Positions 8,862 through 17,893 of a stretch of 64,000 nucleotides of DNA are shown here, piece after piece. This DNA comes from Streptomyces atratus (lineage in GTDB: Bacteria; Actinomycetota; Actinomycetes; Streptomycetales; Streptomycetaceae): the NCBI RefSeq assembly GCF_900119365.1, contig NZ_FPJO01000002.1:527200-591199 (forward strand). Direction: 5' to 3'. Every line of letters starts with the position of its first letter. Position 1 is the stretch's first letter. The notes beneath the pieces are model-generated. The model saw only the letters and a program-made list of their open reading frames with translations. It made no database searches and was not told where the DNA came from. Both the position numbers and the translations under genes were made by a program.

Positions 8862-8957
8862 AGAAGTCAAGAGAGAACCGATTGATCCTTATCTGAAATG
8901 CCCGAAAAGCATTTCCGCGGGAATTTCAAGTGCCCCTGCGGACATCTCTTGACTTCT
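8862..8957. promoter_or_regulatory. 13-bp inverted repeat in a divergent promoter region
   Basis: AGAAGTCAAGAGA at 8862-8874 is mirrored exactly by TCTCTTGACTTCT at 8945-8957. Each arm carries TTGACTT reading outward, toward the minus-strand WxL gene and the plus-strand secreted gene respectively. The arms could be paired -35 elements or one shared regulator site placed symmetrically for both genes. Either way the two divergent genes appear to be co-controlled. Confidence 0.6.
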
Positions 8958-9069
8958 CTGAAGATCACCGTTTCACTGCTGCCGACATGCCGGGCCCGGC
9001 ACGCAGATCCACTTCTTCAGTTCTTCGGTGAATCTGCGGAATTCAGAACCGGAAGGAGTTCCCCCCGTC

Positions 9070-9600
9070 ATGTCGTCGAATCGAAGACACATCCCCCTGG
9101 TACTGGCCGCGGCCTGTTCCGTGGCCGGCGCACTCGCCCTGGCCCCGACGGCCCAGGCCGTGACTCCGCTCACCGCGACGGCCACGTACGACTGCGGCGC
9201 CTGGGGCAGCGGTCTCGCCACCCTGACCGCCGCCGACTCGGGCACGTCCAAGACCATCAAGATCACGTCCACCGCGATCACCATGCCGGCCGGTACCAGC
9301 GCCGACCCGAACAGCATCACGACGACGCTCAAGCTCACCAAGACCTCGGGCGGCGTCACCAGTCAGGTGCGGTTCTCCGGGAAGACCAACCCCGGCATGA
9401 GCGGCGGCAGCCCGATCACCCTGGGCCCGCTGAAGCTCACCTCCGGCACCCTGGCGGCGGGTGACAGCACGAACTCCGTGGTGCTGCCCGCTCCCCCGAG
9501 CGCCACCAACTGGTCACTGCAGATCGTGGCCTCGTCCCCGACCTCGGCCACGGTTCCGTGCGTGGCCACGACGAACCAGTCCGCGCCGTTCGTCTGGTAG
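9070..9600 (+). CDS. Small secreted protein of unknown function
   Basis: 176 aa. AAGGAG lies about 11 bases before ATG 9070. Signal peptide of 30 residues ending TAQA. The mature part is a Thr/Ser-rich beta protein with two Cys (YDCG near the start, VPCVAT near the end) that probably pair, and it stops at SAPFVW. No catalytic motif, repeat or anchor is seen. It is divergent from the WxL-like protein and shares its promoter region, so a role in the same surface assembly is plausible. Confidence 0.8.
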   Translation: MSSNRRHIPLVLAAACSVAGALALAPTAQAVTPLTATATYDCGAWGSGLATLTAADSGTSKTIKITSTAITMPAGTSADPNSITTTLKLTKTSGGVTSQVRFSGKTNPGMSGGSPITLGPLKLTSGTLAAGDSTNSVVLPAPPSATNWSLQIVASSPTSATVPCVATTNQSAPFVW

Positions 9601-9688
9601 CCGCGAGGTTCCTCCGGTAGTCCGCGCCGTTCGTCCGGCCCGCGTCGTTCCTCCGCTGGTCGCGCCACCCTCATCCGCACGTACGACA

Positions 9689-9728
9689 CCGGCCCGGGGC
9701 GAGGACCGCAGTCCCCGCCCCGGGCCGG
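9689..9728. terminator. Bidirectional hairpin terminator
   Basis: Perfect 13-bp arms at 9689-9701 and 9716-9728 with a 14-base loop, located between two convergent genes that stop at 9600 and 9750. Confidence 0.75.
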
Positions 9729-9749
9729 CACCCGCATGCCCCCGTCGGC

Positions 9750-11531
9750 TCACGTCATACGGGTGGCCCACTCCTGGACCTTCTTGATCCGCTGCTGGAT
9801 CTGCCCGGCCGTGGCCTCCGCGCTCGGCGGCCCGCCGCACACCCGCCGCAGCTCGGTGTGGATCACCCCGTGCGGCTTGCCGCTCTGGTGCGTGTAGGCC
9901 GAAACCATCGTGTTGAGCTGCTTGCGCAGTCCGAGCAGCTGCTTGTGCGTGACCACCGGCCGCGCGTCAGCCGGCCTCTCCAGCAGATCGGCCTCCACGG
10001 CCGGCCTCTGGCGGCTGTGCGCGATCTGCCGGGACTGCCGCTTCTGGAGCAGCAACTGCACCTGGTCGGGCTCCAGCAGCCCGGGAATCCCCAGGTAGTC
10101 CTGCTCCTCCTCGCTGCCGGGGTGCGCCTGCATGCCGAATTCGGCACCGTCGTACAGCACCCGGTCGAAGACCGCGTCGGATTCGAGGGCCTCGAAGGGC
10201 AGCTGCTCCTCGGTCTCCTCGTCCTCCAGCTTCTCGGCGTCGGCGAGGAGCTTGTCCTCCTCCGCGAACGGGTTCTCCTCGTCGCTGCCCTTCTTGGGCT
10301 TGTCGAGGACGTGGTCCCGCTCGACCTCCATCTCGTTGGCGAAGTCGAGCAGCATCGGAATGGTCGGCACGAAGACCGAGGCGGTCTCGCCGCGCCTGCG
10401 CGAGCGCACGAAACGCCCGACGGCCTGCGCGAAGAACAACGGCGTGGAGATGGTGGTGGCGTACACCCCCACGGCGAGGCGCGGCACGTCGACGCCCTCC
10501 GACACCATGCGGACCGCGACCATCCAGCGGGAGTCGTCCGCGCTGAACTGGTCGATCCTCTTCGATGCGGCCTTCTCGTCGGAGAGGACCACGGTGGCCT
10601 TCTCGCCGGTGACCCGCTTGAGGATCTTGGCGTACTCGCGCGCCGATTCCTGGTCGGTGGCGATGACCAGCCCGCCCGCGTCCGGAATGCCCTTGCGCAC
10701 CTCGGTCAGCCGCTTGTCGGCGGCGCTCAGCACATTGGGGATCCACTCGCCGGTGGGCGCCAGGGCGGTGCGCCAGGCCTGCCCGATGGCGTCCTTGGTC
10801 ATCGGCTCGCCGAGCCGGGCGGCGATCTCGTCACCGGCCTTGGTGCGCCAGCGCATGTTTCCGCTGTAGCTGAGGAAGATCACGGGCCGGACGACGCCGT
10901 CGGCGAGCGCGTTGCCGTAGCCGTAGGTGTAGTCGGCCGAGGAGCGCCGGATGCCGTCGTTGCCCTCCTCGTACGCGACGAAGGGGATCGGGTTGGTGTC
11001 GGACCGGAACGGCGTACCGGTGAGCGCGAGCCGCCGGGTGGCCGGGTCGAACGCCTCCTGGCACGCCTCGCCCCAGGACTTCGAGTCACCGGCGTGGTGG
11101 ATCTCGTCGAGGATGACGAGGGTCTTGCGCTGCTCGCAGCGGTTGCGGTGCAGCATCGGCCGTACGCCGACGCCCGCGTAGGTGACCGCGACGCCGTCGT
11201 ACTCCTTGCTCAGCGGACCCGCGCTGTAGTCGGGGTCGAGCTTGATCCCTATCCGGGCCGCTGCCTCGGCCCACTGCTTCTTCAGGTGCTCGGTCGGCGC
11301 GACGACGGTGACCTGCTGCACGACGTGGTGGTGCAGCAGCCATGACGCGAGGGTCAGCGCGAAGGTGGTCTTCCCCGCGCCGGGGGTGGCGACCGCGAGG
11401 AAGTCGCGCGGCTGCTCCTGGATGTACTTCTCCATGGCGCCCTGCTGCCAGGCTCGCAGCTTGCCGGCCGTGCCCCAGGGGGCGCGGCCGGGGAAGGCGG
11501 GTGAGAGGTGGTGGGAGGCGGTAGTAGTCAC
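9750..11531 (-). CDS. DEAD/DEAH-box (superfamily 2) helicase
   Basis: 593 aa from GTG 11531, preceded by CCGGAG. Walker A ATPGAGKTT is near residues 48-56, motif II is DEIHH near 142-146, motif III is LTGTPFR, and motif VI is QAVGRFVRSRR. The C-terminal third has an acidic linker (about residues 420-450) and a helical tail. This architecture resembles the RecG/UvsW-like type I restriction-like single-gene helicases common in actinomycetes. There is no nuclease domain or methylase next to it, so it acts alone as far as this window shows. Confidence 0.88.
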   Translation of the reverse strand: MTTTASHHLSPAFPGRAPWGTAGKLRAWQQGAMEKYIQEQPRDFLAVATPGAGKTTFALTLASWLLHHHVVQQVTVVAPTEHLKKQWAEAAARIGIKLDPDYSAGPLSKEYDGVAVTYAGVGVRPMLHRNRCEQRKTLVILDEIHHAGDSKSWGEACQEAFDPATRRLALTGTPFRSDTNPIPFVAYEEGNDGIRRSSADYTYGYGNALADGVVRPVIFLSYSGNMRWRTKAGDEIAARLGEPMTKDAIGQAWRTALAPTGEWIPNVLSAADKRLTEVRKGIPDAGGLVIATDQESAREYAKILKRVTGEKATVVLSDEKAASKRIDQFSADDSRWMVAVRMVSEGVDVPRLAVGVYATTISTPLFFAQAVGRFVRSRRRGETASVFVPTIPMLLDFANEMEVERDHVLDKPKKGSDEENPFAEEDKLLADAEKLEDEETEEQLPFEALESDAVFDRVLYDGAEFGMQAHPGSEEEQDYLGIPGLLEPDQVQLLLQKRQSRQIAHSRQRPAVEADLLERPADARPVVTHKQLLGLRKQLNTMVSAYTHQSGKPHGVIHTELRRVCGGPPSAEATAGQIQQRIKKVQEWATRMT

Positions 11532-11681
11532 GGTCTCCGGTTCGGGTCTCTCGGGTACGTGGGGCGCTGTCCGCACGGCCGGGACGGACCCGCACGCGAT
11601 ACGACAACCGGGCCACCTTACCGGGGGGCGGCGCGTGCACCGCCTCGAACTACGCCGCCCCGCACGGAATTGCGATGGCTG

Positions 11682-12071
11682 TCACACGCCCTCGACGACC
11701 AGTTCGCGCAGCCCCTGGGAAACGGTCTTCACCTCGTCCATTTCGCCGGTGGCCACCGCGATGACCAGACGTTCCGCAGCATCGATGTCCGGACGCAGAT
11801 CCACGCCGTTCATCGCCAGAAAGGTCACGCACGACAGCCAGGCCGTGCGCTGGTTGCCGTCGAAGAGCGGGTGATTGATCGCCAAGGACTGCAGGAGCGC
11901 GGCAGCCTTGTCGATCACGTCCGGGTACGCCTCCTCGCCGAACATCGCTGCGGACGGACGGTGCGCCGCCGATTCGAGGAGCCCGGCATCGCGTACGACG
12001 ACGTGCATGTCCGAGCAGGCGTGCTCGGCAACAACAAGGGCGTCCTCGGACGTCAGGTAGACACAGGTCAC
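11682..12071 (-). CDS. doc: Doc-type (death-on-curing, Fic superfamily) toxin
   Basis: 129 aa. GTG 12071 overlaps the antitoxin TGA as GTGA, which fixes this start over the longer ORF. The Fic/Doc active-site loop is present as HPLFDGNQRTAW at about residues 67-78, with the catalytic His and the distal Arg intact. Doc toxins phosphorylate EF-Tu and halt translation when their antitoxin is lost. The gene follows its partner in the usual antitoxin-toxin order. No frameshift or missing key residue is seen, so it should be functional. Confidence 0.88.
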   Translation of the reverse strand: MTCVYLTSEDALVVAEHACSDMHVVVRDAGLLESAAHRPSAAMFGEEAYPDVIDKAAALLQSLAINHPLFDGNQRTAWLSCVTFLAMNGVDLRPDIDAAERLVIAVATGEMDEVKTVSQGLRELVVEGV

Positions 12072-12268
12072 TTGAGCCGCTCCATGAGCTCGCTCCACTT
12101 GGCCGCCTGCTCCTTGGCCGTCTTGCGGACGATGGCCTGCTGAGCGGTCCTGGCCAGGTAGTCGTCCACGGCCTGGAGCAGTATGGCGTGCATGCTGGTC
12201 CCCTCCTGCGCCGCGCGCTGCTTGAGGGCTTCGGTCTGGTCGTCACGGAGACGCAGGTTCATCGCCAT
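12068..12268 (-). CDS. Antitoxin of the Doc pair (ribbon-helix-helix-like)
   Basis: 66 aa starting MAMNLRLRDDQTEALKQRAAQEG, a pattern typical of short ribbon-helix-helix proteins with an N-terminal beta strand followed by two helices. The C-terminal half (about residues 36-66) is charged and helical and would wrap the toxin. It precedes the toxin and overlaps it by 4 bases. The start sits just below two GGTACC-centred sites, so autoregulation is likely. Confidence 0.82.
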   Translation of the reverse strand: MAMNLRLRDDQTEALKQRAAQEGTSMHAILLQAVDDYLARTAQQAIVRKTAKEQAAKWSELMERLK

Positions 12269-12276
12269 ACCAAACC

Positions 12277-12306
12277 GGTACCGCCGAGTGGGGCCAGACT
12301 GGTACC
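12277..12306. promoter_or_regulatory. Paired GGTACC-centred sites upstream of the toxin-antitoxin operon
   Basis: GGTACC occurs at 12277-12282 and again at 12301-12306, 24 bases apart, within extended near-palindromes (ACCGGTACC and CTGGTACCA). They fall 9-38 bases before the antitoxin start, where the antitoxin or toxin-antitoxin complex would be expected to bind. Confidence 0.45.
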
Positions 12307-12308
12307 AA

Positions 12309-13793
12309 CTACCGGGTTCGCACCCGCGCCGCCACCCACGCCCCCGCCAGCGCCACCCCCGCCATCGGCAGGAAGACCGCCGCGAACGCCGCCGGATGGG
12401 ACCCCGCGGCCCCCGCCGCCGCGTCGTGCACGGCCCCCACCGCACCACCGCCGAGCGCGGCGAAGGCCGCTCCGCCCGCGGCGAGCAGCAGCACGTTCGA
12501 CAGCCCGTCGGAGATCTGGAGGGCGGCCGAGTTCGCCCCCGCCTCCTCCGGCGCCGACAGCTTCAGCAGCAGCACGCTCGTCGACGCGATCACCACGCCC
12601 ATGCCGAAGCACCCGAAGGCCCAGGCCACGGCCACGGTCCAGACCGGCACCGAGTCGATCAGCACGGACGGCGCGGCCGCGATCGCCGCGGCGACCAGCA
12701 CCATGCCGCCCACCATCATGCGCTCCCGGTACGGCTCCAGACGCGGCCGGGACTGTACGTACGAACCGAGCGCCCAGGTCCCGCCCCCGGCCGCGAGCGA
12801 GAACCCGGCCATCGTGGGGCTGAGCCCGCGCTGGGTCACCAGCATCAGCGGTACGAACGACTCGGCGGCGATGAACGACCCGGCCGCCACCCCGCGCAGC
12901 AGCACCACCGAGGGCAGCCCGCGCGCCGCCCGGCCGGTCCCCGGGGGCAGCAGCCCCCGCACGGCGGGCACGAGCAGTGCGACACCCACGGCGGCCGGCA
13001 GCAGCGCGAACCAGTTCAGCTCCTGCCCGGCGTACTGGAGCAGCGCCGCACCCAGCGAGATCCCGAGCGCGAGCATGATGCGCCGCCGGTCGTACGGCTC
13101 GACGGGCGCCGAGGGATCGGCCGGCCCGGACGCCCGCCGCCGGATCGCGGGCAACGCGAGCGCCAGCGGGAACACCACGAGGACGGGGATACCGGTGAAG
13201 ACCCACCGCCACCCCAGGTGCTCGGTCACGCTCCCGGAGACGAGCGGCCCGACGACCGACGGGATCACCCAGCTCGCGGCGAAGGCGGCCAGGATCGACG
13301 GCTGCAGCCGCTTCGGGTAGGCCCGGCTGATCACCACGTACAACGCCACGATCACCAGCCCGCCGCCGAGCCCCTGGACGGCCCGCCCCGCGACGAAGAT
13401 CCACATGGTCCCGGCGGTCCCGCAGAGCAGCAGCCCTGCCGCGAACGCGCTGATCCCGGTGGCCAGCGGCCCCAGCGGACCGCGCCGGTCCGCCCACTGC
13501 CCGGAGAGCACCATGGCGAAGAGGCTGGTCGTGAAGTACGCGGAGAACGCGAACGCGTACAGCGGAATGCCGTGCAGCTCACGCGCGGCGACCGGCATCG
13601 CGGTCCCCACGGCGGTCGCCTCGAAGGCGATCAGGAACACGACGGAGACGATGCCGACACTGAGCGCCCGGTAGGTCCTCCCGAGCACCCCTTCTCCGGA
13701 TCCGGACTCGGACTCGGCGGCGACGGCGGCATCCGCTGTGTCCACGGCTAGGGGCGGGACATCGACGCCGTCACGCGGTTCCAAGGCACTCAT
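12309..13793 (-). CDS. MFS multidrug-type exporter
   Basis: 494 aa polytopic membrane protein. The major-facilitator signature GQWADRRGPLGPL lies between TM2 and TM3 at about residues 95-107, with at least twelve hydrophobic segments. The N-terminal 50 residues are cytoplasmic and acidic. I chose ATG 13793 (MSALEPRDG) because the upstream extension is basic and atypical. The fold suggests proton-driven efflux; the substrate is unknown. It reads toward the toxin-antitoxin operon, whose promoter begins at its stop codon. Confidence 0.85.
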   Translation of the reverse strand: MSALEPRDGVDVPPLAVDTADAAVAAESESGSGEGVLGRTYRALSVGIVSVVFLIAFEATAVGTAMPVAARELHGIPLYAFAFSAYFTTSLFAMVLSGQWADRRGPLGPLATGISAFAAGLLLCGTAGTMWIFVAGRAVQGLGGGLVIVALYVVISRAYPKRLQPSILAAFAASWVIPSVVGPLVSGSVTEHLGWRWVFTGIPVLVVFPLALALPAIRRRASGPADPSAPVEPYDRRRIMLALGISLGAALLQYAGQELNWFALLPAAVGVALLVPAVRGLLPPGTGRAARGLPSVVLLRGVAAGSFIAAESFVPLMLVTQRGLSPTMAGFSLAAGGGTWALGSYVQSRPRLEPYRERMMVGGMVLVAAAIAAAPSVLIDSVPVWTVAVAWAFGCFGMGVVIASTSVLLLKLSAPEEAGANSAALQISDGLSNVLLLAAGGAAFAALGGGAVGAVHDAAAGAAGSHPAAFAAVFLPMAGVALAGAWVAARVRTR

Positions 13794-14001
13794 GAGCCCA
13801 AGCGTAAGGGGCAAAATCTCACTTGGTCCCTGTCGCGAGGCGGTCCCCCGCTCGTCCGTTGGTCGTAGGACCGCGACGCACCGCACGGACGCCGCCGCCC
13901 CCGATCGTGAACGCGGCATGGCAGTCGCATTGCAGCCCGCCCCGCGCTCTTGAGCACCCGGAACACCCGGCCCTACGGTCGAACCACGACGAGGAACACA
14001 C

Positions 14002-14073
14002 GGCCGTGTGCCCGAGTGGTTCAGGGGCTCGACTGCAACTCGAGTTACACCGGTTCGAATCCGGTCACGGCCT
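14002..14073 (+). tRNA. tRNA-Cys (GCA anticodon)
   Basis: A complete cloverleaf can be drawn: acceptor GGCCGTG/CACGGCC, anticodon stem CTCGA/TCGAG with loop CTGCAAC giving anticodon GCA, and T arm ACCGG-TTCGAAT-CCGGT. The discriminator base is U73, an identity element for CysRS. CCA is not encoded. A terminator follows at once. It marks the border between core genes and the accessory region at 14-25 kb and could be an integration target. Confidence 0.9.
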
Positions 14074-14081
14074 CGCAGACG

Positions 14082-14121
14082 AAGCCGCCCGCCCCCGGGG
14101 ACGTTCCGGGGCGGGCGGCTT
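14082..14121 (+). terminator. Terminator after tRNA-Cys
   Basis: 14-bp arms (14082-14095 and 14108-14121) ending in TTT on the plus strand, 9 bases past the tRNA. Confidence 0.75.
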
Positions 14122-14159
14122 TCCGGGTCCAGGGCCCCGACCCCGCCACCAATAGAAAC

Positions 14160-14828
14160 TCAGTTGGCAGTCCGGGACTCCAGCACAGGCTTGTCCGGCA
14201 GCCCGCCGTTGTTCTCGCACTGCAGCTTCTTCGCCACGGCAAGGGATGCTGCATGCAGGACCGTCAGGTTCACTTCCCGCGAATCAGACTGAGTCTGCTC
14301 ATGGTCCCTCGGTCGGCCAAAATTGCCGAGTATGCGCATCGGACGATCCTTCGAACCTTCGAACCGAGAGCTCACACACTCGAAGTAGAGAGCGGCGGAC
14401 GTCGGAGTCGCCTCGGACTGCTTTCCCATGGTGTAGAGCTTTCCCCCTGCCGGAAGGCGCAGGTCTCCCACGTCCTGCGGCGCGTACATGGAAAACGCGA
14501 TGCCCGCTCGCCCCTCTCTCCCCGCGCCTTTCGGGGCGATTCGACACAACGTGTCGCCTTGGGCCCAGCGACGGCCGGACTCGTACCCGTCCTCAAGTGC
14601 GTCGGCGACGCGGTCCATGGCGTTCGGGTTGGTCCAGGCGAACGAATTCGCACCCGTGACGGACTGAATCGTCTTCGCCAGCGGACCCTTGAACAGGCCA
14701 TCACATACCTCCCCCGCCCCGACGTACTCCGGCGTCTTCTTCTCCTCGCCACACCCGGCAGTCGCTGCCCCGACAGCCATCAGCAACCCGACAGTGCACA
14801 GCACCCGCCTCACGCGCACCGTTTCCAC
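14160..14828 (-). CDS. Putative lipoprotein linked to the WXG-type effector gene
   Basis: 222 aa from GTG 14828, which has GGAGG seven bases upstream. Signal peptide with lipobox A-T-A-G-C (GCGEEKKTPEYVGAGEVCDG). The mature part has four further Cys and motifs GPLAKTIQSVTG and RRWAQGDTLCRI, resembling the small secreted partner lipoproteins found beside large WXG-like proteins in Streptomyces (DUF3558-like). It follows the 786-aa gene in the same direction. Function unknown. Confidence 0.72.
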   Translation of the reverse strand: METVRVRRVLCTVGLLMAVGAATAGCGEEKKTPEYVGAGEVCDGLFKGPLAKTIQSVTGANSFAWTNPNAMDRVADALEDGYESGRRWAQGDTLCRIAPKGAGREGRAGIAFSMYAPQDVGDLRLPAGGKLYTMGKQSEATPTSAALYFECVSSRFEGSKDRPMRILGNFGRPRDHEQTQSDSREVNLTVLHAASLAVAKKLQCENNGGLPDKPVLESRTAN

Positions 14829-14868
14829 GGCCTTCACCTCCGCGCCTCGTCCCACACCATTCGCCGGC

Positions 14869-17229
14869 TCAGTCTCCGGTCTCGGGATCGCTGCCCTGCT
14901 GGTTCTCACGGTCATTTCCTATTGCATATCCGATTCTCATCGATTCCTTCAGGTCCTGACGGAAAGTGGCGTCAGCAGCAATCGTATGCCGCTCCAGGAA
15001 CCCTTCCATGGGCGCCTCAGCCATGGACTCCCCGGAACGGAACACCCTGGTCTTCTCCTCACGGGTGAGTTCCTCGACCTTTTCCTTGTGCTCCTCCACG
15101 GACTGGTCCGAAACCTTCCCGATGAACTGACCGATGACATGTTCCACGGCTCCGCTGGCCGTATCGCTGCCCAGCGTGATCAGCGTTGCCGCCGCGCCTA
15201 CTGCCGCTACGGGTGGCAGAAATGCGACGCCCGCGGCGACCCCCACACCTGCTCCGAACTCGATCCAGCCGGACCGTGCGGCCACGGCCTTTTCGTAATC
15301 TTCTTGCTTCTTCATGTCCGACGCCACGACCTGATCCGCACGAGATTGGTCGAGCATGCCCTGCACCTCGGCGCCCGTACCAACTACTGATCGCGCATCA
15401 CCCTGGTTGACCTCGCCGCTCGAGTCCACCTGACGCTCCAACATTCCGGTGGTGTAGATCTGTTCTGCGTTGGAAAGCGTGGCGTATGCGTCTGGGTGCT
15501 GGCCGAGAGTACTGAGGAATTGACGCGCTACATCTCTTCCGTTGCGACTTACTCCATCACTGTTCACGATGGAGAAGTCGAGGTGCCCTTCCGGATTCTT
15601 GCTCGGAGCAAATACGCTGTCCGAGTCATTCTTTTCGAGCGACCAGTTGATGTCGTCGATGTACCCAGCCCCCATGACCCCGAGGCTGTCGGCCATCGCC
15701 TCCTGCTTTTTGAGCAGGCCTGCATCCGAGCCGTACTTCTCCATGACATCGCGCATGACGCCGGCGTTGCCCGCGTCCCGTTCGACACCGGCATTCGGAC
15801 TGTCATACGGGTACCCGAGGGTCGCCGCCTCCAGTGCATGTCCGAGCGCGTCCGGCATGTAGCCGAGCGACCTCTCCTGTTCCTTCGGGTCGAGCGAGTC
15901 GACATCCCCGAAGGACTTCCACTTCTCATTCCCGAAGAAGTCGAGGTAGTTGTCGATGGCCGCGCCATCCGCCTTTCCGAGGTCCGCCGTAGCATCTTTG
16001 TTGGCCGTGCCGTCCTCGTTGTACATGGTCGGGCCGTCGGAGAAGAAGTGCTTGGCTGCGTCCGGGCTGTGCCCCAGGGCTTCCAGCATGGAGACGGTGG
16101 GGTCGTATCCGGAGCCGTTGACGCCGGAGGGGTTGAACGGGTTCTTGAACGGGCTGTTCACCACCTTGCTGTCGGCGAACATGTACGGGTCCTTCTGGTG
16201 CAGCTGCGCCACGTGCTCGGCAATCGGGTTCAGGAACTTCGCACTGTAATTCCCGTACCGCATGATCCCGCCGAGCAGTTGGTATCCGAACGGCCCACCG
16301 CTGTCGTACTTGGTCAGCGGGATACGCTCGGTGCCGAGCTTGCGCAGGTCCGGACCCCAATCGGCTGTGAATTTCTTGTCACCGGAGGCGGTAGCCAGGT
16401 TGAGACCCAGGTTTTTCTGGAGCTCCTGGACGTCCTTCAGCCGCTCCTTGTCAACTTTTCCGTACTCGTACGTATCAGTCGATAGCTGACCGAAAAAGGC
16501 GAGCGACTTCTCCGGACCGAGCTTCTCGTAGAAATTCTTCGCGAACTCGCGCGACCTGCCGTTGTCGTGAAGCAGCTCGTTGAGCGCCTGCAGCTCGGTG
16601 TGCGTGATGTCCCGACCTTTGCCAGCAAGCGCGGCTGCGCGGGCCGCCTCCTCCTGGTCCAGCTTCTCGTACTTCGGCGCGGTGAAGTCGCGGCCCTTGG
16701 TGACGTTGGCCTCGAGGGCGTTCTTGAAAGCGACATCGGTGTCATTGCAGTTGTCGACGATGAGGTCGATCTTCTTCTGCCATGCCTCGATCGCCTTCTT
16801 CTGCTGGCCCAGAATTTCGAAATAGTCGGGATCCTGGTTGGGCGAGACTCCTGACTTTTCGTAAGGATGCCGAGCCGTGACCTTGCCCTTGGCGTCCACA
16901 TGGATGCCGGCCGAGGGTCCCTCGTCGTCGCGAATGCTGATCAGCTCATCTTTGGCCTTCTTGATGGCCGCGCACGCGTCTTCGAGGATCTGTTTGACCC
17001 CCTTGGCCTCAGCGGCGGCGTCCTTGAACTCCTTGGCCGTCTTGCCGATGAACCCTTTCGTGACGCCCGCGTTGACGCCCTCCCACTCGGCCTTGTCCGC
17101 TTTGGCCTTCATGCCGTCATGGGCGTCCTCGGCCAGCCGGTCCAGTTTGGCGACCATCTCCGACCAGTCGTCGGCCGCTGCCTTCAACTTGGCCACGGGC
17201 GCGTCGACAATGTCCTCGAAATTCAGCAT
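14869..17229 (-). CDS. Large WXG-like protein, candidate type VII secretion effector
   Basis: 786 aa. The first 110 residues are a helical hairpin (LNFEDIVDAPVAKLKAAADDWSEM and onward) with the length and heptad pattern of WXG/LXG modules. A long mostly helical middle follows (LKDVQELQKNLGLNLA, SVMLEALGHSPDAAKHFF). Near residues 685-715 is a hydrophobic, Gly/Ala-rich stretch that could insert in a membrane, and then a charged tail. I recognise no nuclease, NADase or deaminase motif. It resembles DUF6571-type Streptomyces proteins. The 144-aa gene upstream is its likely chaperone or co-secreted partner. Confidence 0.7.
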   Translation of the reverse strand: MLNFEDIVDAPVAKLKAAADDWSEMVAKLDRLAEDAHDGMKAKADKAEWEGVNAGVTKGFIGKTAKEFKDAAAEAKGVKQILEDACAAIKKAKDELISIRDDEGPSAGIHVDAKGKVTARHPYEKSGVSPNQDPDYFEILGQQKKAIEAWQKKIDLIVDNCNDTDVAFKNALEANVTKGRDFTAPKYEKLDQEEAARAAALAGKGRDITHTELQALNELLHDNGRSREFAKNFYEKLGPEKSLAFFGQLSTDTYEYGKVDKERLKDVQELQKNLGLNLATASGDKKFTADWGPDLRKLGTERIPLTKYDSGGPFGYQLLGGIMRYGNYSAKFLNPIAEHVAQLHQKDPYMFADSKVVNSPFKNPFNPSGVNGSGYDPTVSMLEALGHSPDAAKHFFSDGPTMYNEDGTANKDATADLGKADGAAIDNYLDFFGNEKWKSFGDVDSLDPKEQERSLGYMPDALGHALEAATLGYPYDSPNAGVERDAGNAGVMRDVMEKYGSDAGLLKKQEAMADSLGVMGAGYIDDINWSLEKNDSDSVFAPSKNPEGHLDFSIVNSDGVSRNGRDVARQFLSTLGQHPDAYATLSNAEQIYTTGMLERQVDSSGEVNQGDARSVVGTGAEVQGMLDQSRADQVVASDMKKQEDYEKAVAARSGWIEFGAGVGVAAGVAFLPPVAAVGAAATLITLGSDTASGAVEHVIGQFIGKVSDQSVEEHKEKVEELTREEKTRVFRSGESMAEAPMEGFLERHTIAADATFRQDLKESMRIGYAIGNDRENQQGSDPETGD

Positions 17230-17248
17230 GCGCCTGTTCCCCCACGTA

Positions 17249-17683
17249 CTACTTCAGGTATTCGTTGAGTTTGGAGACAGAAATCAGGTCGCCACCGATC
17301 TGCACATCGTCCTTCGCATGGGCGGACTTGGTGTAGTCGAGATGGTTCGAGATCTGCGCACAGGCGTCAAGAAGGGTCTTCAGGTGGGTGTTCCACCGAT
17401 CATGGACCTTCAACAGGGCGGACCCACTGGAAAAATTTCCATTAGTGAGCGCGTTCGCCGCATCGAAAGTCGAGGGGCGGGCATGGTCACCCTCCCTGGA
17501 GAGCCGGGTACGCAACCCATACGCATCGTGACCAATGGCACCCAGATGGTCCTGATTGACCGCCAGATCGGCGTTCGCGGGACCAGCCTGGCTACCTGCA
17601 CCACCCCCGACCCCATTAAGTCGCATATCAACCTTTTGCGCCGATTCTGCACGAAGAGCTGACCACTCAGCATCGAATGTCAT
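17249..17683 (-). CDS. Small WXG100-like partner protein
   Basis: 144 aa. GGGGGAG precedes ATG 17683 (MTFDAEWSALRAE). A helix-turn-helix hairpin layout, with many Asn/Asp/Ala and no membrane or signal sequence, is typical of WXG100-like dimers exported by type VII systems. It ends 19 bases before the 786-aa protein and is probably co-transcribed with it. No canonical W-x-G turn is obvious; the W-S-A and W-N-T positions are the nearest. Confidence 0.65.
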   Translation of the reverse strand: MTFDAEWSALRAESAQKVDMRLNGVGGGAGSQAGPANADLAVNQDHLGAIGHDAYGLRTRLSREGDHARPSTFDAANALTNGNFSSGSALLKVHDRWNTHLKTLLDACAQISNHLDYTKSAHAKDDVQIGGDLISVSKLNEYLK

Positions 17684-17893
17684 TAACTCCCCCACAATCA
17701 GTTCCCGGATACCGACGAGACCATTTTCGCAGGCTCTCACGTCGGCCTCTCAGTATCAGCCAGTCCCCCGAAAGGTGATCAACCAACGACTGCCGCACGG
17801 TCCAGGCGCCGTGCGCATCCAGAATGTCACCCCTGGAAAACACCGACCGTCAAAGCAGTCGCCGCGTCGAGCCTGCCGACGCCCCGACTCCGC

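Noticed and set aside
14002..14073. tRNA-Ser or tRNA-Leu
   Set aside because: The D arm looks serine-like, but there is no long variable arm and the anticodon is GCA with U73, which fits tRNA-Cys.
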